Assembly: GCA_021502835.1 (NCBI GenBank)
Contig: JAKFGP010000044.1
Span: 43,147-107,146, forward strand
DNA length: 64,000 bases
Source: Streptomyces thinghirensis
GTDB lineage: Bacteria; Actinomycetota; Actinomycetia; Streptomycetales; Streptomycetaceae
Reading direction: 5' to 3'
Shown: piece by piece, positions 10,745 to 21,622 of the stretch
How the letters are laid out: every line of letters begins with the position of its first letter
Position numbering within the stretch: the first letter of the stretch is position 1
Program-made: the position numbers and the translations under genes
Notes under the pieces: generated by a model
Databases searched by the model: none
Told to the model about the DNA's origin: nothing
The model's input: the letters and a program-made list of their open reading frames with translations, nothing else

Positions 10745-11547
10745 TCAGCCGTCACCGTCCCGCGTCCCGCCCGCTCCGTCAGGAACTCCGCCCACGTCCG
10801 CCGGCCCACCCGCGCCCCCTCCAGCGTGAGGTTCGCCCCCGCGCGGTAGGCGCGGCCCGCCTTGCCGGGGATGCGTACCGGCAGCGTCGGGCGGCGGCGC
10901 CGGGCGTGCAGGGCGAGGTACGGGCGGGCCAGGGGCGGCCAGGTCGTGGACCTCGGGGCCGGTCATGTCGGGGACCCGGCCGGCGGGTGCCGCGAGGGTC
11001 AGTTCGGCCAGGCGGGCGGCGACCTCGCGGGAGTCGACCGGCTGGAGGCGCAGGCCGCCCGGGACGGGCAGGACCGGCAGCTTGGTCATCTTCTCGATCA
11101 TCGTCAGGGTCAGCTCGTGGAACTGGGCCGCCCGCAGCACCGTCCACGCGATGCCCGAGTCGGCGATCGCCCGCTCCGAGTCCAGCTTGGTGCGCAGCCA
11201 CGCCAGCGGCACGCTGTCCGCGCCCACGACCGAGATGTACACGAGGTGCCGTACGTCCGCGTGCGAGGCGGCGCGCACCAGCGGTGCGGGTCGCCTCGTC
11301 GTCGCCCTTCGGGCCGCCCGCCAGGTGCAGGACGGTGTGCACGCCGTCGACCGCGGCATCGACGCCCTCACCGGTGAGGAGGTCGCCGGTGACGTAGGAG
11401 ACGCCGTCCTCGGCCGGGCGGGGGCGCCGGGTGAGGATCCGTATCTCGTGGGCCCGCCGCCCGCAGCAGCGGGACGACGTGGCCGCCGAGGGTGCCCGTG
11501 CCGCCGGTGACCAGGAGGGGGTGGTGGGGGGACGAGGGGTACGTCAT
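10745..11547 (-). CDS. NAD(P)-binding NmrA/SDR-like oxidoreductase
   Basis: Atypical short-chain dehydrogenase of about 267 residues. N-terminal Rossmann motif HPLLVTGGTGTLGGHVVPLL (GxxGxxG), then VSYVTGDLLTG, VHTVLHLAGGP, HLVYISVVGADSV, YxxK replaced by a WLRTKLDSERAI segment as in NmrA-like proteins, and a C-terminal substrate domain (PVPGGLRLQPVDSREVAARLAEL...GRRTWAEFLTERAG). Such proteins often act as quinone or nucleotide-sensing reductases. Convergent with the aldo/keto reductase (40 bp between stops). Confidence 0.78.
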
Positions 11548-11690
11548 GGCTGCTCCCGAGGGTCCTGGCGCCCGGACGGACAGGGTCGACAGATGTCTGG
11601 TTCCCTGCCCCGTCCGGGCGTCCGCCGTGTGTGTCTACGGCGGTATGACCCGGGGCGGCGCGGCTGTAGTGACAGGGAGGGGGAAGATAC

Positions 11691-11736
11691 CCCGAGGAAA
11701 CTCCCGAGGGAGTTCCCGAGGAAACCCCGAGGAAGC
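11691..11736. repeat. Four-copy ~12-bp CCCGAGGRAR tandem repeat forming a hairpin
   Basis: Four successive copies of CCCGAGG followed by AAACT, GAGTT, AAAC and AAG. Copies one and two fold into a stem (GGAAACTCCC at 11696-11705 against GGGAGTTCC at 11708-11716). It lies in the gap between the alcohol dehydrogenase stop and the NmrA-like gene start, both on the minus strand, so it can act as terminator for the former. A repeat of this regularity is uncommon in the surrounding sequence. Confidence 0.6.
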
Positions 11737-11744
11737 CCGGCCCG

Positions 11745-12788
11745 TCAGATCGTCGCCGTGTCGATCACGAAGCGGTACCGCACGTCGCTCGCCAGGACCT
11801 CGCTCGTACGCCTCGTTGACCTCGGACGCGGCGATCAGCTCGATCTCGGCGCCGATGCCGTGCTCGGCGCAGAAGTCCAGCATCTCCCTGGGTCTCCCGG
11901 ATGCCGCCGATCATGGACCCGGCGAGGGTCTTGCCGCCGCCGAGCAGCGCGAACAGGTTGAGGGAGACCGGCTCCTCGGGGGCACCGACGTTGGCCAGGG
12001 CGCCCTCCGTCTTCAGCAGCCCCAGGTAGGCGCCGAGGTCGAGCGGGGCGGAGCCGTCGAGACGGATCAGGTCGAAGGTGCCGGCCAGCTCCTCCGAAGG
12101 TGGCCGGGTCGCTGGTCGCGTAGTAGTGGTCGGCGCCCAGCTTCAGGCCGTCGTCCTTCTTGCGCAGGGACTGCGAGAGCACCGTCACCTCGGCGCCCAG
12201 GGCGTGCGCGAGCTTGACGGCCATGTGGCCGAGGCCGCCCATGCCGACGACGGCGACCTTCTTGCCGGGGCCGGCGTTCCAGCGCCGGGCGGGGAGTACG
12301 TGGTGATGCCGGCGCACAGCAGCGGCGCGGCCTCGTCCAGCGCGATGCCCTCGGGGATGCCGAGGACGAAGTTCTCGTCGACGACGACCTTCTCGGAGTA
12401 GCCGCCGTAGGTCGGCTCGCCGTCTCTTGCCGACGCCGTTGTAGGTCATCACGTTGCCGCCGGTGCGGTACTGCTCCAGGCCGGCCCGGCAGTTCTCGCA
12501 CTCGCGGCAGGAGTCGACCATGCAGCCGACGCCCACCCGGTCGCCGACGGCGAACTTGGTGACGCCGGGGCCCACCTCGGAGACGATGCCCGCGATCTCG
12601 TGGCCGGGGACCATCGGGAAGATGGCCTCGCCCCAGCCCTCGCGGACCTGGTGGATGTCGGAGTGGCAGATGCCGGCGAACTTGATGTCGATCAGGACGT
12701 CGTGCTCGCGCACCTCGCGCCGCTCGATGGTGGTCCGCTCCAGCGGAGCCTTGGCGGCGGGTGCGGCGTATGCGGCGACAGTGGTCAT
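11745..12788 (-). CDS. Zinc-dependent NAD(P) alcohol dehydrogenase (medium-chain)
   Basis: About 347 residues of the cinnamyl-alcohol/YahK type. Catalytic zinc ligands in [10 protein letters not shown] and MVPGHEIAG; structural zinc cysteines in [15 protein letters not shown]; cofactor Rossmann motif [19 protein letters not shown]; ending [12 protein letters not shown]. These enzymes typically reduce broad-range aldehydes with NADPH. The ATG at 12788 encodes [24 protein letters not shown]. It is divergent from an XRE-family regulator at 12960, its probable controller. Indels near 12425, 12290, 12100, 11888 and 11795. Confidence 0.9.
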
Positions 12789-12959
12789 GCCGGGTTCTCC
12801 GGGTTCCTCGTTACTGATCTTCTTCGGGATGCCTCCAGCCTGCCGCCCCGGCGGGCATCCACCCAGACCACGGCTTTGCCTACGACCAGCGTGCGTACCA
12901 CTGACGGGGACAGGCTCACGGGCGTACGACCGGGAATACGACCGGCAATACTGGAGGGC

Positions 12960-13837
12960 ATGGATGGACAGCTGGACCGGCGTGCCGAACTGAGCGAGTT
13001 CCTGCGCACCCGGCGCGCCCGGCTGAAGCCGGAGGACGTCGGGCTGCCGTCGTACAGGGCGGCACCGCCGGGGTGCCGGGGCTGCGGCGGGAGGAGCTGG
13101 CGCAGCTGGCCGGGGTGTCCGTGGCGTACTACACGCGCTTGGAGCAGGGCAACGGACGGAACGTGTCGGCGGAGGTCCTCGACGCGATCGCCCGCGCGCT
13201 CAGGCTGTCCGACGCCGAGCAGGCGCACCTGACGCACCTGGCGAAACCGCAGCAGCAGCGCAGGCGGGCGGCGGCGTCACGGGCGCAGCAGCCGGTACGG
13301 GTGGCGCTGCTCCAGCTGCTGGAGTCGATCGACACGGTCCCGGCGTACGTGACCGGACGGCGGTCGGAGATCCTCGCCTGGAACCGGATGGCGGCGGCCC
13401 TCTTCGGCGACTGGGGCAAGCTGCCCGCCCAGGAGCGGAACTGGGCGCGGCTGGTCTTCCTGAACCCGGACTACCGCGATCTGTTCGTGGACTGGGACCA
13501 GAAGGCGCACGACATGGTCAGCTTCCTGCGCATGGACGCGGGCCGGCACCCGGACGACCCGCGGCTGTCCGCCCTGGTCGGCGAGCTGTCCGTGAAGAGC
13601 GAGGAGTTCCGGCGCCTGTGGGCCACGCACGACGTCAAGGAGAAGTCCTACGGCGTCAAGCGGATGCGGCACCCGCTGGTGGGTGAGATGACCCTGTCCT
13701 TCGAGACGTTCCGCCTGGTCGACGACGACGAGCAGGCGTTCATCACGTACCACGCCGAGCCGGGCTCACCGTCGGCGGAGGCGCTGCGGCTGCTGGCGAG
13801 CTGGGGCACGGACGCGGCGGCTTCGCTGCGGACGTGA
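12960..13837 (+). CDS. XRE-family regulator with MmyB-type ligand-binding domain
   Basis: About 292 residues. The N-terminal helix-turn-helix [25 protein letters not shown] spans roughly residues 45-70, followed by [19 protein letters not shown]. The rest is the MmyB-like domain that binds small hydrophobic molecules in relatives: [68 protein letters not shown]. Such regulators usually control the divergent oxidoreductase, here the alcohol dehydrogenase. One indel near 13065 separates the first 35 residues. Confidence 0.88.
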
Positions 13838-13867
13838 CCTGGCCGGGGCCGCCGGGCTCCGGCCAGG
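13838..13867. terminator. Bidirectional terminator hairpin
   Basis: CCTGGCCGGGGCC at 13838-13850 pairs with GGCTCCGGCCAGG at 13855-13867 (one mismatch, four-base loop). It starts directly after the XRE regulator stop and faces the end of the subtilase gene. Confidence 0.75.
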
Positions 13868-13906
13868 TCGTTCGCGTGGCGCGGCCTGCTTACGGCAGTC
13901 CGCGGT

Positions 13907-16900
13907 CTACTTGCCGTGGTACGCGTCGTAGATCGTGATCACCGACTCGTTCTTCTTCTTGTCGACGATCTCGGCGCGGAAGGAGAGGGACTTCACCTTC
14001 GCCGGGTTCTTGACGCTGATCTTGCCCTTCTTCACGGTGACCTTCTTCCACGTCTTGCCGTGGTCGTACGACACGTGCACCGTGAGGGACTTGAGGTTGC
14101 GGCCGGCGGCCGCGCCCTCGACGGTGACCGGAACGGTGACCGTCCTGCCGGCCGTGACCTTGCTGTCCAGGCCGGTGGCCGCGGCAAAGCGGGCGGTGGA
14201 GGCGGGCAGTTCGGTGCGGTCGGCCGTCTTCTTTGGAGCGGAACGTCCAGCTCGCGTCGATGCGGCTGGAGGCCGCGGCGACCTTGGCGGAACGCTTGAC
14301 CGACGTCGTCAGCCGGTACCGGGCGTCACCGGAGGGGGACCTTGAACTCGCCCTCGCCGAACAGCGGGTCCTTGTGGGAGCCGACCTTGGTGCCGTTGCG
14401 GTAGAGCGTGGTGGCGACCGAGGTGAAGGCCGAGGAGCCGGCGTGGCCCTTGCCGTCGGCGAACAGCGGGACCGTGCCGGTGATGGTGTCGCCGTCGCGG
14501 TGGAGGCCGAAGTCGGCGTTGAGGCGCGGGCCGAAGACGGCGGTGTTGAAGGTCGCCGAGTAGCTCTTGCCCGCCTTGTAGCGCTGCGGGGCGCCGAGGA
14601 CATAGCCCGCCTCGACGACCGGGAAGCCGTCGGCGTCCCGGCCGCCGTACTGCTCGAAGCCGAGCTCCCACGTCACGCCGTTCGCGGTGGACAGGTGCAG
14701 GGTGCGGGTGCCGGGCAGGGGCTGCTCGATGCCGATCGAGGAGCCGCCGACGCCGCCGGGCAGCCAGCCGGTCGCGGAGACGGCGCCCTTCTTGCCGCTC
14801 GCGGAGGCGCCGAGGCCGGCCTTGAGGGTGGCCAGTTCGCCCCGCCTTGTAGTGCCGGGTGTAGCCGGTGGCGAGCTGCTCGACCGGGCCGCCGGCGACG
14901 GTGTCGTACTGCTCCTTGGCGCCCTTGGTCCAGTGGCCGTCCCACTGCTGGCTGAGCGAGCCGTCGGTGATCCGCGGGCCGAGGTGCTTGGTACGCAGGC
15001 CCTTGTAGGAGTCCAGCCACCAGCCGTAGCTGTAGCTGTTGCCGCCCGCCTCCACCGTGAAGTCCGCGGAGGCGAACTCGGGCTTCGCGGCCTTGTCCGG
15101 CACGGTGATGTCCACCGGCTTCGCGGTGCGCGCGTCGAGGGTGACGGTGGTCTTCTTCGTGACGTTCAGCTTCGGCTGCGCGATCCAGTCGGCGCCCTTC
15201 CACTTCTCCGGGTCGTCGCTCACGCGGATCGAGGAGTTGAGGATGTAGGCGCCCCTGGGCACCCGCACGGTGACGGTGCCGTCGGCCTCGTACGGTGTGA
15301 ACCAGGTGTCCGTGGCGAGGCCGGAGACGCCGGTCAGGTCGGTCTCGTAGTTCGCGGTGGGCCTGCCGTCGCGGCCGAGGGCCTTCAGCGTGACGTCGTA
15401 CGACTCCACCTCGCGCTCCCACGGCGGCGGCCGTGCGGACGGTCTGCCCGCCGCCGGTCGCCGTGACGTACGCCGAGTAGGCGCCGTCCACCGTGCCGCC
15501 GAGCCTGGTGTCGGCGGTGAGGGCCACGGTGGCCTTGCCGCCCGCCGGGACGGTGACCGAGCCGGCGCCCAGCTTGAAGAAACCGGCGGGGGCCGCCTTG
15601 CCCTTGGGATCGGTGGCGGTCGATGTCAGCTTCAGCGTGACGGCCTTGGTGCCGAGGTTGCGGTAGGTCAGCTGCTTGGTGACCGGCTTGTCGTCGGCGT
15701 GCGGCCACTGCTGGGTGCCGAAGGTGGTCGACACGGGGTCGGCGATCACGGTCTGCTTGACCGCCTTGTCGACCTGGACGCGGCCCGAACCCTGCTGGAA
15801 GGGCGTGTACTTGCCGCCCTTCGCCGATCCCGTCAGCGCGCCCTTCAGCTCGGCGTACGTCCAGTCGGGGTGCTGCTGCTTGAGCAGGGCCGCGGCGCCC
15901 GCGACGTGCGGGGTCGCCATCGACGTACCGGAGATGGTGACGTATCCGGCGGGCTTCTCGCCCTCCTCGCGGGCGATGAGGCTGCCCTTGGCGGAGGCGG
16001 CGGTGATGTCGACGCCGGGTGCGGTCACGTCGGGCTTGACGGCGCCGTCGAGGCCGGGGCCGGTGCTCGAGAAGGAGGCGAGCTTGTCCCCGTCGTCGAC
16101 CGCGCCGACGGTCAGCGCGGCGGCGGCGCTGCCCGGGGAGCCGACGGTGCGGTCGCCGAGTTCGCCGTCGTTGCCGGCGGCGATGGCGAACAGGATGCCC
16201 TTCTCCTCGGAGAGCCTGTTGACCTCGGCTTCCAGCGGGTCGATCTCCGGGGTGTCGCCGCCTCCCAGGCTGAGGTTGATGACGTCGGCGCCCTGCGCGG
16301 CCGCCCACTCCATGCCGGCGAGGATGCCGGAGTCGTCACCGAAGCCCTCGTCGCTGAGGACCTTGCCGTTGAGCAGCTTGGCGCCGGGGGCCACGCCCTT
16401 GTACGTGGCGCCCGCCTTCGCGCCGGTGCCGGCGGCGATGGAGGCGACGTGGGTGCCGTGGCCGTACTTGTCGGTGGCGTCGGGTGAGACGGAGAAGTTC
16501 CTGGACGCGACGACCTGGTTCTTCAGGTCGGGGTGGGTGGTGTCGACGCCGGTGTCCAGTACGGCGATCTTGACGCCCTTCCCGTCGTAGCCGGCGGCCC
16601 ATACCTTGGGGGCGCCGATCTGCGGGACGGACTTGTCGAGGCTGGCCGTGCGAACGCCGTCGAGCCAGACGCGCGCGATGCCGGAGGCGGTCTTCTCGCC
16701 GTCGGTCACCGCGTCCCACAGCTCGGGCGCGTTCTCGTGCGGGGTCTGTACGGCGTCGGCGTTCAGGGCGGTGAGGGCGCGGCGGAGGGTGCCCGCGTCG
16801 CGGACGTCGGCCTTGGTGGCCCGCGCGCTGCCCCGGTAGCCGACGATGACCTTCAGGCCGTTCTTCTGGGCCTTGCGAGTGGTGGCCTTGTTCAGCTCGG

Positions 16901-17288
16901 TGATGTCGAAGAGGCGCTGGTCCAGTCTGCCGGTGGCGACCAGGCGGGCGGCGTCGGCCGGGACGACGAGGGTGTGCCCGCCAACCCTGCGGATCTGGAC
17001 GGGTATGTGCTCGCGGCCCTCGGCCCGCTCCAGGCCGACGACGCGGCCCTTGGCGTCGACGGCGACCCGGTCGCCGGTGATCAGCGTGACGCGGTGCCTG
17101 GCCGTGCCGGAGGCGGCCCGCGCGGCACCGTCCCGCGCGGTCTCGGCCCGCGCCGAGGCGGCCGTGCGGTCCGCGTCCGTCGTCCGTGCCCCGTCCGCCG
17201 CTGCCGGGCTGGTCATGCCCGCCGCGAGGGCCACGGCCGCCGCCGTGGCGACGGTGGCCGCGCCGGCCTTCTTCACTTGTCTACGCAA
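13907..17288 (-). CDS. Large secreted subtilisin-like serine protease (S8)
   Basis: About 1,125 residues. Sec signal peptide at the N-terminus (RRQVKKAGAATVATAAAVAL then AAGMTSPAAA), a propeptide-like region, and the S8 catalytic domain with the full triad: Asp in IAVLDTGVDTTHPDL (near residue 240), His in YGHGTHVASIAAG (near 272), Ser in SGTSMATPHVAGAAAL (near 450), plus the oxyanion Asn in AIAAGNDGELG. The long C-terminal half has repeated beta-sandwich-like segments ending in a Lys-rich Ig-like module (KTWKKVTVKKGKISVKNPAK). TTG at 17288 is used because a purine-rich AAGGGGAA precedes it; a GTG four codons on is the alternative. Indels near 14235, 14330, 14850 and 15420. Extracellular protein degradation is the likely role. 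Confidence 0.9.
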
Positions 17289-17621
17289 CGTTCCCCTTGC
17301 GGAAGTACCGGGAGAATTCCCCGTTCACCCGGCCGGGGGTGGTCCAGCACGCGTGTGCACCCCCGGAACTCGGAGTATGGCGAGGGGGGATCAGCCGCTC
17401 AAGAGCGCGTAGGGCGGTCGCGGGGACGGTCGGGAAACCGCCTGCCAACTGTTACGTGATCGCCGTCCGGTGTTACGCGTCCGCGCGAACTTCGTTACGT
17501 GCCAGCGGGGTTGGGCGACGGAGACGTGCCAGTCGCGCTGGACGACGGACGCCCGCCGCCCCGGTGAGGGGCGGCGGGCGCCGGATGCAGCGAAGTCGCG
17601 GTGGGCGCGGTGTGTTCGGCG
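17289..17621. other. 333-bp intergenic region between L,D-transpeptidase and subtilase
   Basis: No convincing gene. It should hold the subtilase promoter on the minus strand and the transpeptidase terminator. Three GTTACG words occur at about 17452-17502 (GTTACGTGAT, GTTACGCGTC, GTTACGTGCC), spaced 21-22 bp apart, which could be a repeated operator for the protease gene. Confidence 0.5.
17550..17580 (-). terminator. Strong GC hairpin after the L,D-transpeptidase gene
   Basis: CGCCCGCCGCCCC (17550-17562) and GGGGCGGCGGGCG (17568-17580), 13 bp perfect stem with a five-base loop, about 40 bp downstream of the inferred stop. Confidence 0.8.
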
Positions 17622-18870
17622 TCAGACCGCCGAACCCGCCTTCCCACTGGGCCCAGTCCATGTTCCAGCCGTTGAGGCCGTTGTCCGGGGCGATGGTCTT
17701 GTCGCCGGTGTTCTGGACGACGACCACGTCACCGATGATCGAGTTGTTGTAGAACCACGCGCCCGGCGTGTTCGGGTCGTCGGCGCCCTGGGTGTCGGCG
17801 AGGCCGACGCAGCCGTGGCTGGTGTTGGCGCTGCCGAAGATGCCCTTGCTCCAGTAGTTGCCGTGGATGAAGGTGCCGGAGGTGCTCAGGCGCATGGCGT
17901 GGGGCACGTCCTTGATGTCGTACTCGCCCTTGCCGTCGTCGTCGGTGAAGCCGACCGTCGAGCCGTCCATCCGGGTCTCCTTGAACTTCTCGGAGATCAC
18001 CATCTGGCCTTCGTAGGTCTTGTTCTCGGGGGAGCCGGCGGAGATCGGGACCGTCTTGACGGTCTTGCCGTCCTGCGTGATCTTCATCTGCTTGGTCTTC
18101 GCGTCGACGTACGAGACCTGGTTGCGGCCGATCTTGAAGGTGACCGACTTCTGCTGGACGCCGTAGACGCCCTCGGCGCCCTCGACCCCGTCGAGCGCCA
18201 GCTTGAGGGTGACGGTCGACCCCTCCTGCCAGTAGTTCTCCGGGCGGCAGTCCATCCGCTGGGTGCTGAACCAGTGGCAGGCGACCTCCTGGCCGCTGCT
18301 GGTGTTGACCGTGATGCCCTTCTGGACGGCGGCCTTGTCGGTGATCTCCTTGTCGAAGTTGATCGACACCGGCATACCGACGCCGACGGTCTTGCCGTCG
18401 TCCGGGGTGAAGGTGCCGATGAAGCTGTTCTTCTGGGAGACCGTGGTGAACGACGCGTTCTCGTGGGCGGCGCGGCCCTCGGAGTCCTTCGCGGTCGCCG
18501 TCAGCTTGTAGGTGGTGGCCCGCTCCAACTGACCGCTGGGCTTCCAGCTGGTCTTGTCGGCGGATATTTCGCCGCTGACCTCGGTGCCGTCGGTGGCGGT
18601 CATCTTCACCTCGGTGAGCGTGCCCTTGCTCACGGTGACGCCGGCGGAGTTGTTGATGGAGGCGTTGTCCGAGTTGTCCTTGGGCGTGATCTTGATCTGG
18701 GCCTCGGACGACTTCTTGGCCGCCGCCTCGTCGGCCTCGGCCTGCGAGGTCCTGCCGTCCCCGCTCCCGGAGGTGTCGGCGTCGCTACTGGAACATGCCG
18801 AGAGCACCAGCACACCGCCGAGCAGTGCGGACGCGGCCGCCAGACCCTTGCGCCGCTTACCGTCCGTCAT
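17622..18870 (-). CDS. L,D-transpeptidase lipoprotein with Ig-like domains (LppS/Ldt type)
   Basis: Cell-wall cross-linking enzyme making 3-3 peptidoglycan bridges, about 415 residues. Lipoprotein signal with lipobox LVLSACSSS, a Ser/Asp/Gly-rich linker, two Ig-like domains (IKITPKDNSDNASINNSAGV..., FIGTFTPDDGKTVGVGMPV...), then the YkuD catalytic domain with HGNYWSKGIFGSANTSHGCVGL (catalytic His and Cys in SHGC). The ATG at 18870 is favoured over 18885 because GGAGAAG lies just upstream. The C-terminus probably reads NMDWAQWEGGSAV; one extra base near 17635 makes the raw frame run on another 50 codons. Confidence 0.9.
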
Positions 18871-19046
18871 CACACGCTTCTCCATCGTTGCCGAGTCCGG
18901 AAACCCCGAGATTCCCCCGTCAAGAACTTCAACGCTACGACCGGTTCGTCCCGTTCCACATCGCTCACGGGTGTGGGGCATACCACGTTTGCCGCGGAGG
19001 CGGCGGCGGCGCGGGGGTCGGCCGGTGCGCCCCTTGAGACGACGAA

Positions 19047-19074
19047 ACCCCGGACGACGGTTGCCGCCCGGGGT
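19047..19074 (-). terminator. Hairpin downstream of the 117-residue acidic protein gene
   Basis: ACCCCGG (19047-19053) pairs with CCGGGGT (19068-19074). It lies 23 bp past the stop of the minus-strand acidic-protein gene. Confidence 0.5.
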
Positions 19075-19096
19075 CACGTTTTTCCCCCACACTGCG

Positions 19097-19450
19097 TCAG
19101 CCGACCGTCATTTCATCGTCTTCCGGGTCGTTCTCGTCGCCATCTTCCTCGTCCAGGTCCCACTCGGGCGAATCGGGGTCGTAGTCGATCTGCTCGCTGC
19201 TCCAGGAGGCCTGTTGGAGCTCGACCCCGGGCACCGCGCTGACCAGGTCGAACGGGTCCACGAGGTGAGCCAGGGCCTCCGCGGTGTCCTCCGTCACAGC
19301 ACGCTCGGCGTGCGCCCTTTCCGCGTCGGGCAGGTCGGCGTCCTCGGCGAGCGCCTGCAGCGCGGCCCCGGTGACGGCCTCGTCGTCGTCGACCTCGAGA
19401 ACGAGCTCGACGCGAATCCGTACAAAACGTGATGTCTCTGGAGTACTCAT
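19097..19450 (-). CDS. Small acidic protein of unknown function, conserved locus
   Basis: 117 residues, intact frame. N-terminal beta/alpha-like segment FVRIRVELVLEVDDDEAVTGAAL, central helices rich in Ala/Glu (EDADLPDAERAHAERAVTED), and a very acidic tail (DLDEEDGDENDPEDDEMTVG). No membrane span or known motif. It lies between the L,D-transpeptidase and the LAxTG protein gene, a position it also holds in other Streptomyces as far as I recall. I cannot assign a function. Confidence 0.75.
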   Translation of the reverse strand: MSTPETSRFVRIRVELVLEVDDDEAVTGAALQALAEDADLPDAERAHAERAVTEDTAEALAHLVDPFDLVSAVPGVELQQASWSSEQIDYDPDSPEWDLDEEDGDENDPEDDEMTVG

Positions 19451-19559
19451 GCCCGGAGCGTAAGGCCGACCGCTCCCGTGACTTTCCTGTGACCCGCGAC
19501 TTTCACTAACATCTGCCCACACGGCCAATTCGCCAGCGCCACAAGGGGATCGATATTCC

Positions 19560-19877
19560 GTGTCATCCGCTCGCCGACCGTTGCTGACCGCCGCCGCCGC
19601 AGGCGGCCTGCTGTGCGCCATGTGGTTCGTCCCGTCCGCCAACGCGACACCCGACACACCGGTGCTCAAGTCCGCCTCCGCGAGCCCGTCTCCGCAGGTC
19701 ACCGAGCAGGCCAGAGTCGCTTCCACGGGCACGGCGGCCACCGGTGAGGGCACGGCCCGCCTGGCCGACACCGGCAGCTTCGACAGCACGCCGTACGTCG
19801 TCGGCGGCGCCCTCTGCCTCGGCCTCGGCGCCGGGTTCGTCGGGTATTCGGTGCGCCGGGAACGCCTCGATTTTTGA
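19560..19877 (+). CDS. Small secreted LAxTG sortase-substrate surface protein
   Basis: 105 residues, intact. GTG start preceded by AAGGGGA. Signal peptide (SSARRPLLTAAAAGGLLCAM, then WFVPSANA), a short Ser/Thr/Pro-rich stalk, then the sorting signal LADTG followed by a hydrophobic span (YVVGGALCLGLGAGFVGYSV) and a positive tail RRERLDF. LAxTG is the motif of class E sortases in Streptomyces, so the protein is probably anchored to peptidoglycan. The stalk is only about 50 residues, so there is no room for an enzymatic domain. Confidence 0.85.
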   Translation: MSSARRPLLTAAAAGGLLCAMWFVPSANATPDTPVLKSASASPSPQVTEQARVASTGTAATGEGTARLADTGSFDSTPYVVGGALCLGLGAGFVGYSVRRERLDF

Positions 19878-19944
19878 CAGCGCTTGACGTTCTTTTGGCT
19901 TTTTGACCGTTCGGGGGCGGCAGGTCCTTCGGAAACAGCGCAGC

Positions 19945-19971
19945 GGGGCCCCGTCCTCCCAACGGGGCCCC
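19945..19971. terminator. Bidirectional terminator between surface-protein gene and hutH
   Basis: GGGGCCCCGT (19945-19954) and ACGGGGCCCC (19962-19971), perfect 10-bp stem with a seven-base loop, at the convergent junction. Confidence 0.8.
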
Positions 19972-19990
19972 TCCGACTTCACCGGCTCGG

Positions 19991-21534
19991 CTAGCGCAGC
20001 GGCCCGGTGACCGACTCCACGGCCGTGACCAGGTGCCCGGCGCGCACGAAGGCGTCCGCCGCGGCGAGATCGGGCGCCAGGAACCGGTCCGGTCCGGGAC
20101 CATCGACACCGGCCGCCCGTACGGCGTCGATGACGGCCTGCGAGGCCGGGGCGGGGGTGAGTCCCTCGCGGAGCTGGATCGCGCGCGCGGCGGCGTACAG
20201 CTCGACGGCGATCACGCGGGTGAGGTTGTCGACGGCCGTGCGCAGCTTGCGCGCCGCCGACCAGCCCATGGAGACGTGGTCCTCCTGCATCGCGGAGGAC
20301 GGGATCGAGTCCGCCGAGGCCGGTACGGCGAGCCGCTTCAGCTCGCTGACCAGGGCGGCCTGCGTGTACTGGGCGATCATCAGACCGGAGTCGACACCGG
20401 CGTCGTCGGCGAGGAACGGCGGCAGGCCGTGGCTGCGGTTCTTGTCCAGGAGCCGGTCGGTGCGCCGCTCGGCGATGGAGCCGAGGTCGGCGACGGCGAC
20501 GGCGAGGAAGTCGAGGACGTAGGCGACCGGGGCGCCGTGGAAGTTGCCGTTGGACTCCACGCGGCCGTCGGGCAGGACGACCGGGTTGTCCACGGCCGCG
20601 GCCAGCTCGCGCTCGGCGACGAGCGCAGCGTGGGCCATCGTGTCGCGTCCGGCACCGGCGACCTGCGGGGCGCAGCGCACCGAGTAGGCGTCCTGGACGC
20701 GAGGGGCGTCGTCCTGGTGGTGGCCGGTCAGGCCGGAGCCCTTGAGCACGGCGGCCATGTTGGCGGCGCTGGCGGCCTGCCCGGGGTGCGGGCGGATGGC
20801 GTGCAGCTCAGGAGCGAGCACCCGGTCGGTGCCGAGCAGGGCCTCCATCGTCAGCGCGGCGGTGATGTCGGCGGACTTGTAGAGGGTGTCGAGGTCGGCG
20901 AGGGCCATGACCAGCATGCCGAGCATGCCGTCGGTGCCGTTGAGGAGGGCGAGACCCTCCTTCTCGCGCAGTTCGACGGGGGCGATCCCGTGCTCGGCGA
21001 GCAGCTCGCCGGCCGGCCGTACGGTGCCGTCGGGGCCCTCGGCGTCGCCCTCGCCCATGAGGGTGAGCGCGCAGTGCGAGAGCGGCGCGAGGTCGCCGGA
21101 GCAGCCGAGGGAGCCGTACTCGTGGACGACCGGGGTGATCCCGGCGTTGAGCACGTCGGCCATGGTCTGCGCGACCTCGGGGCGGACGCCGGTGTGCCCG
21201 GAGCAGACGGTCTTCAGCCGCAGGAACATCAGCGCGCGGACCACCTCGCGCTCGACGCGCGGGCCCATCCCGGCGGCGTGCGAGCGGACGATGTTGCGCT
21301 GCAGCTGGGCCCGCAGGTCCGGGCTGATGTGCCGGGTCGCCAGGGCGCCGAAACCGGTGCTCACGCCGTACACGGGGTCGGGCTTGGCGGCCAGCGCGTC
21401 CACGATCCCGCGGGCGCGGCCAGGGCGGCGACCGCCTCGTCGGAGAGTTCGATCCGGGCGCCGGCCCGCGCCACGGCGAGGACGTCGGACACGGTGACCC
21501 CGGACGTCCCCACCACCACAGTGTGCATATCCAT
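19991..21534 (-). CDS. hutH: Histidine ammonia-lyase
   Basis: Converts histidine to urocanate, first step of histidine degradation; about 513 residues. The electrophilic MIO cofactor forms from the tripeptide in GSLGCSGDLAPLSH, here Cys-Ser-Gly rather than the commonest Ala-Ser-Gly. Other family blocks: VYGVSTGFGALATRHI, QRNIVRSHAAGMG, LNGTDGMLG, QDAYSVRCAPQV, SNGNFHGAP, SSAMQEDHVSMGW. The start MDMHTVVVGTSG lacks a clear Shine-Dalgarno sequence; the second ATG at 21528 is an alternative. One indel near 21420. Confidence 0.95.
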
Positions 21535-21622
21535 ATTCAGGAGCGTACGCAGTGAATTCCATGATGTCACGAGGGGGTACGTCACGGATGCGCACCGCCT
21601 GCACCCCCTTACCGGGCCGACG

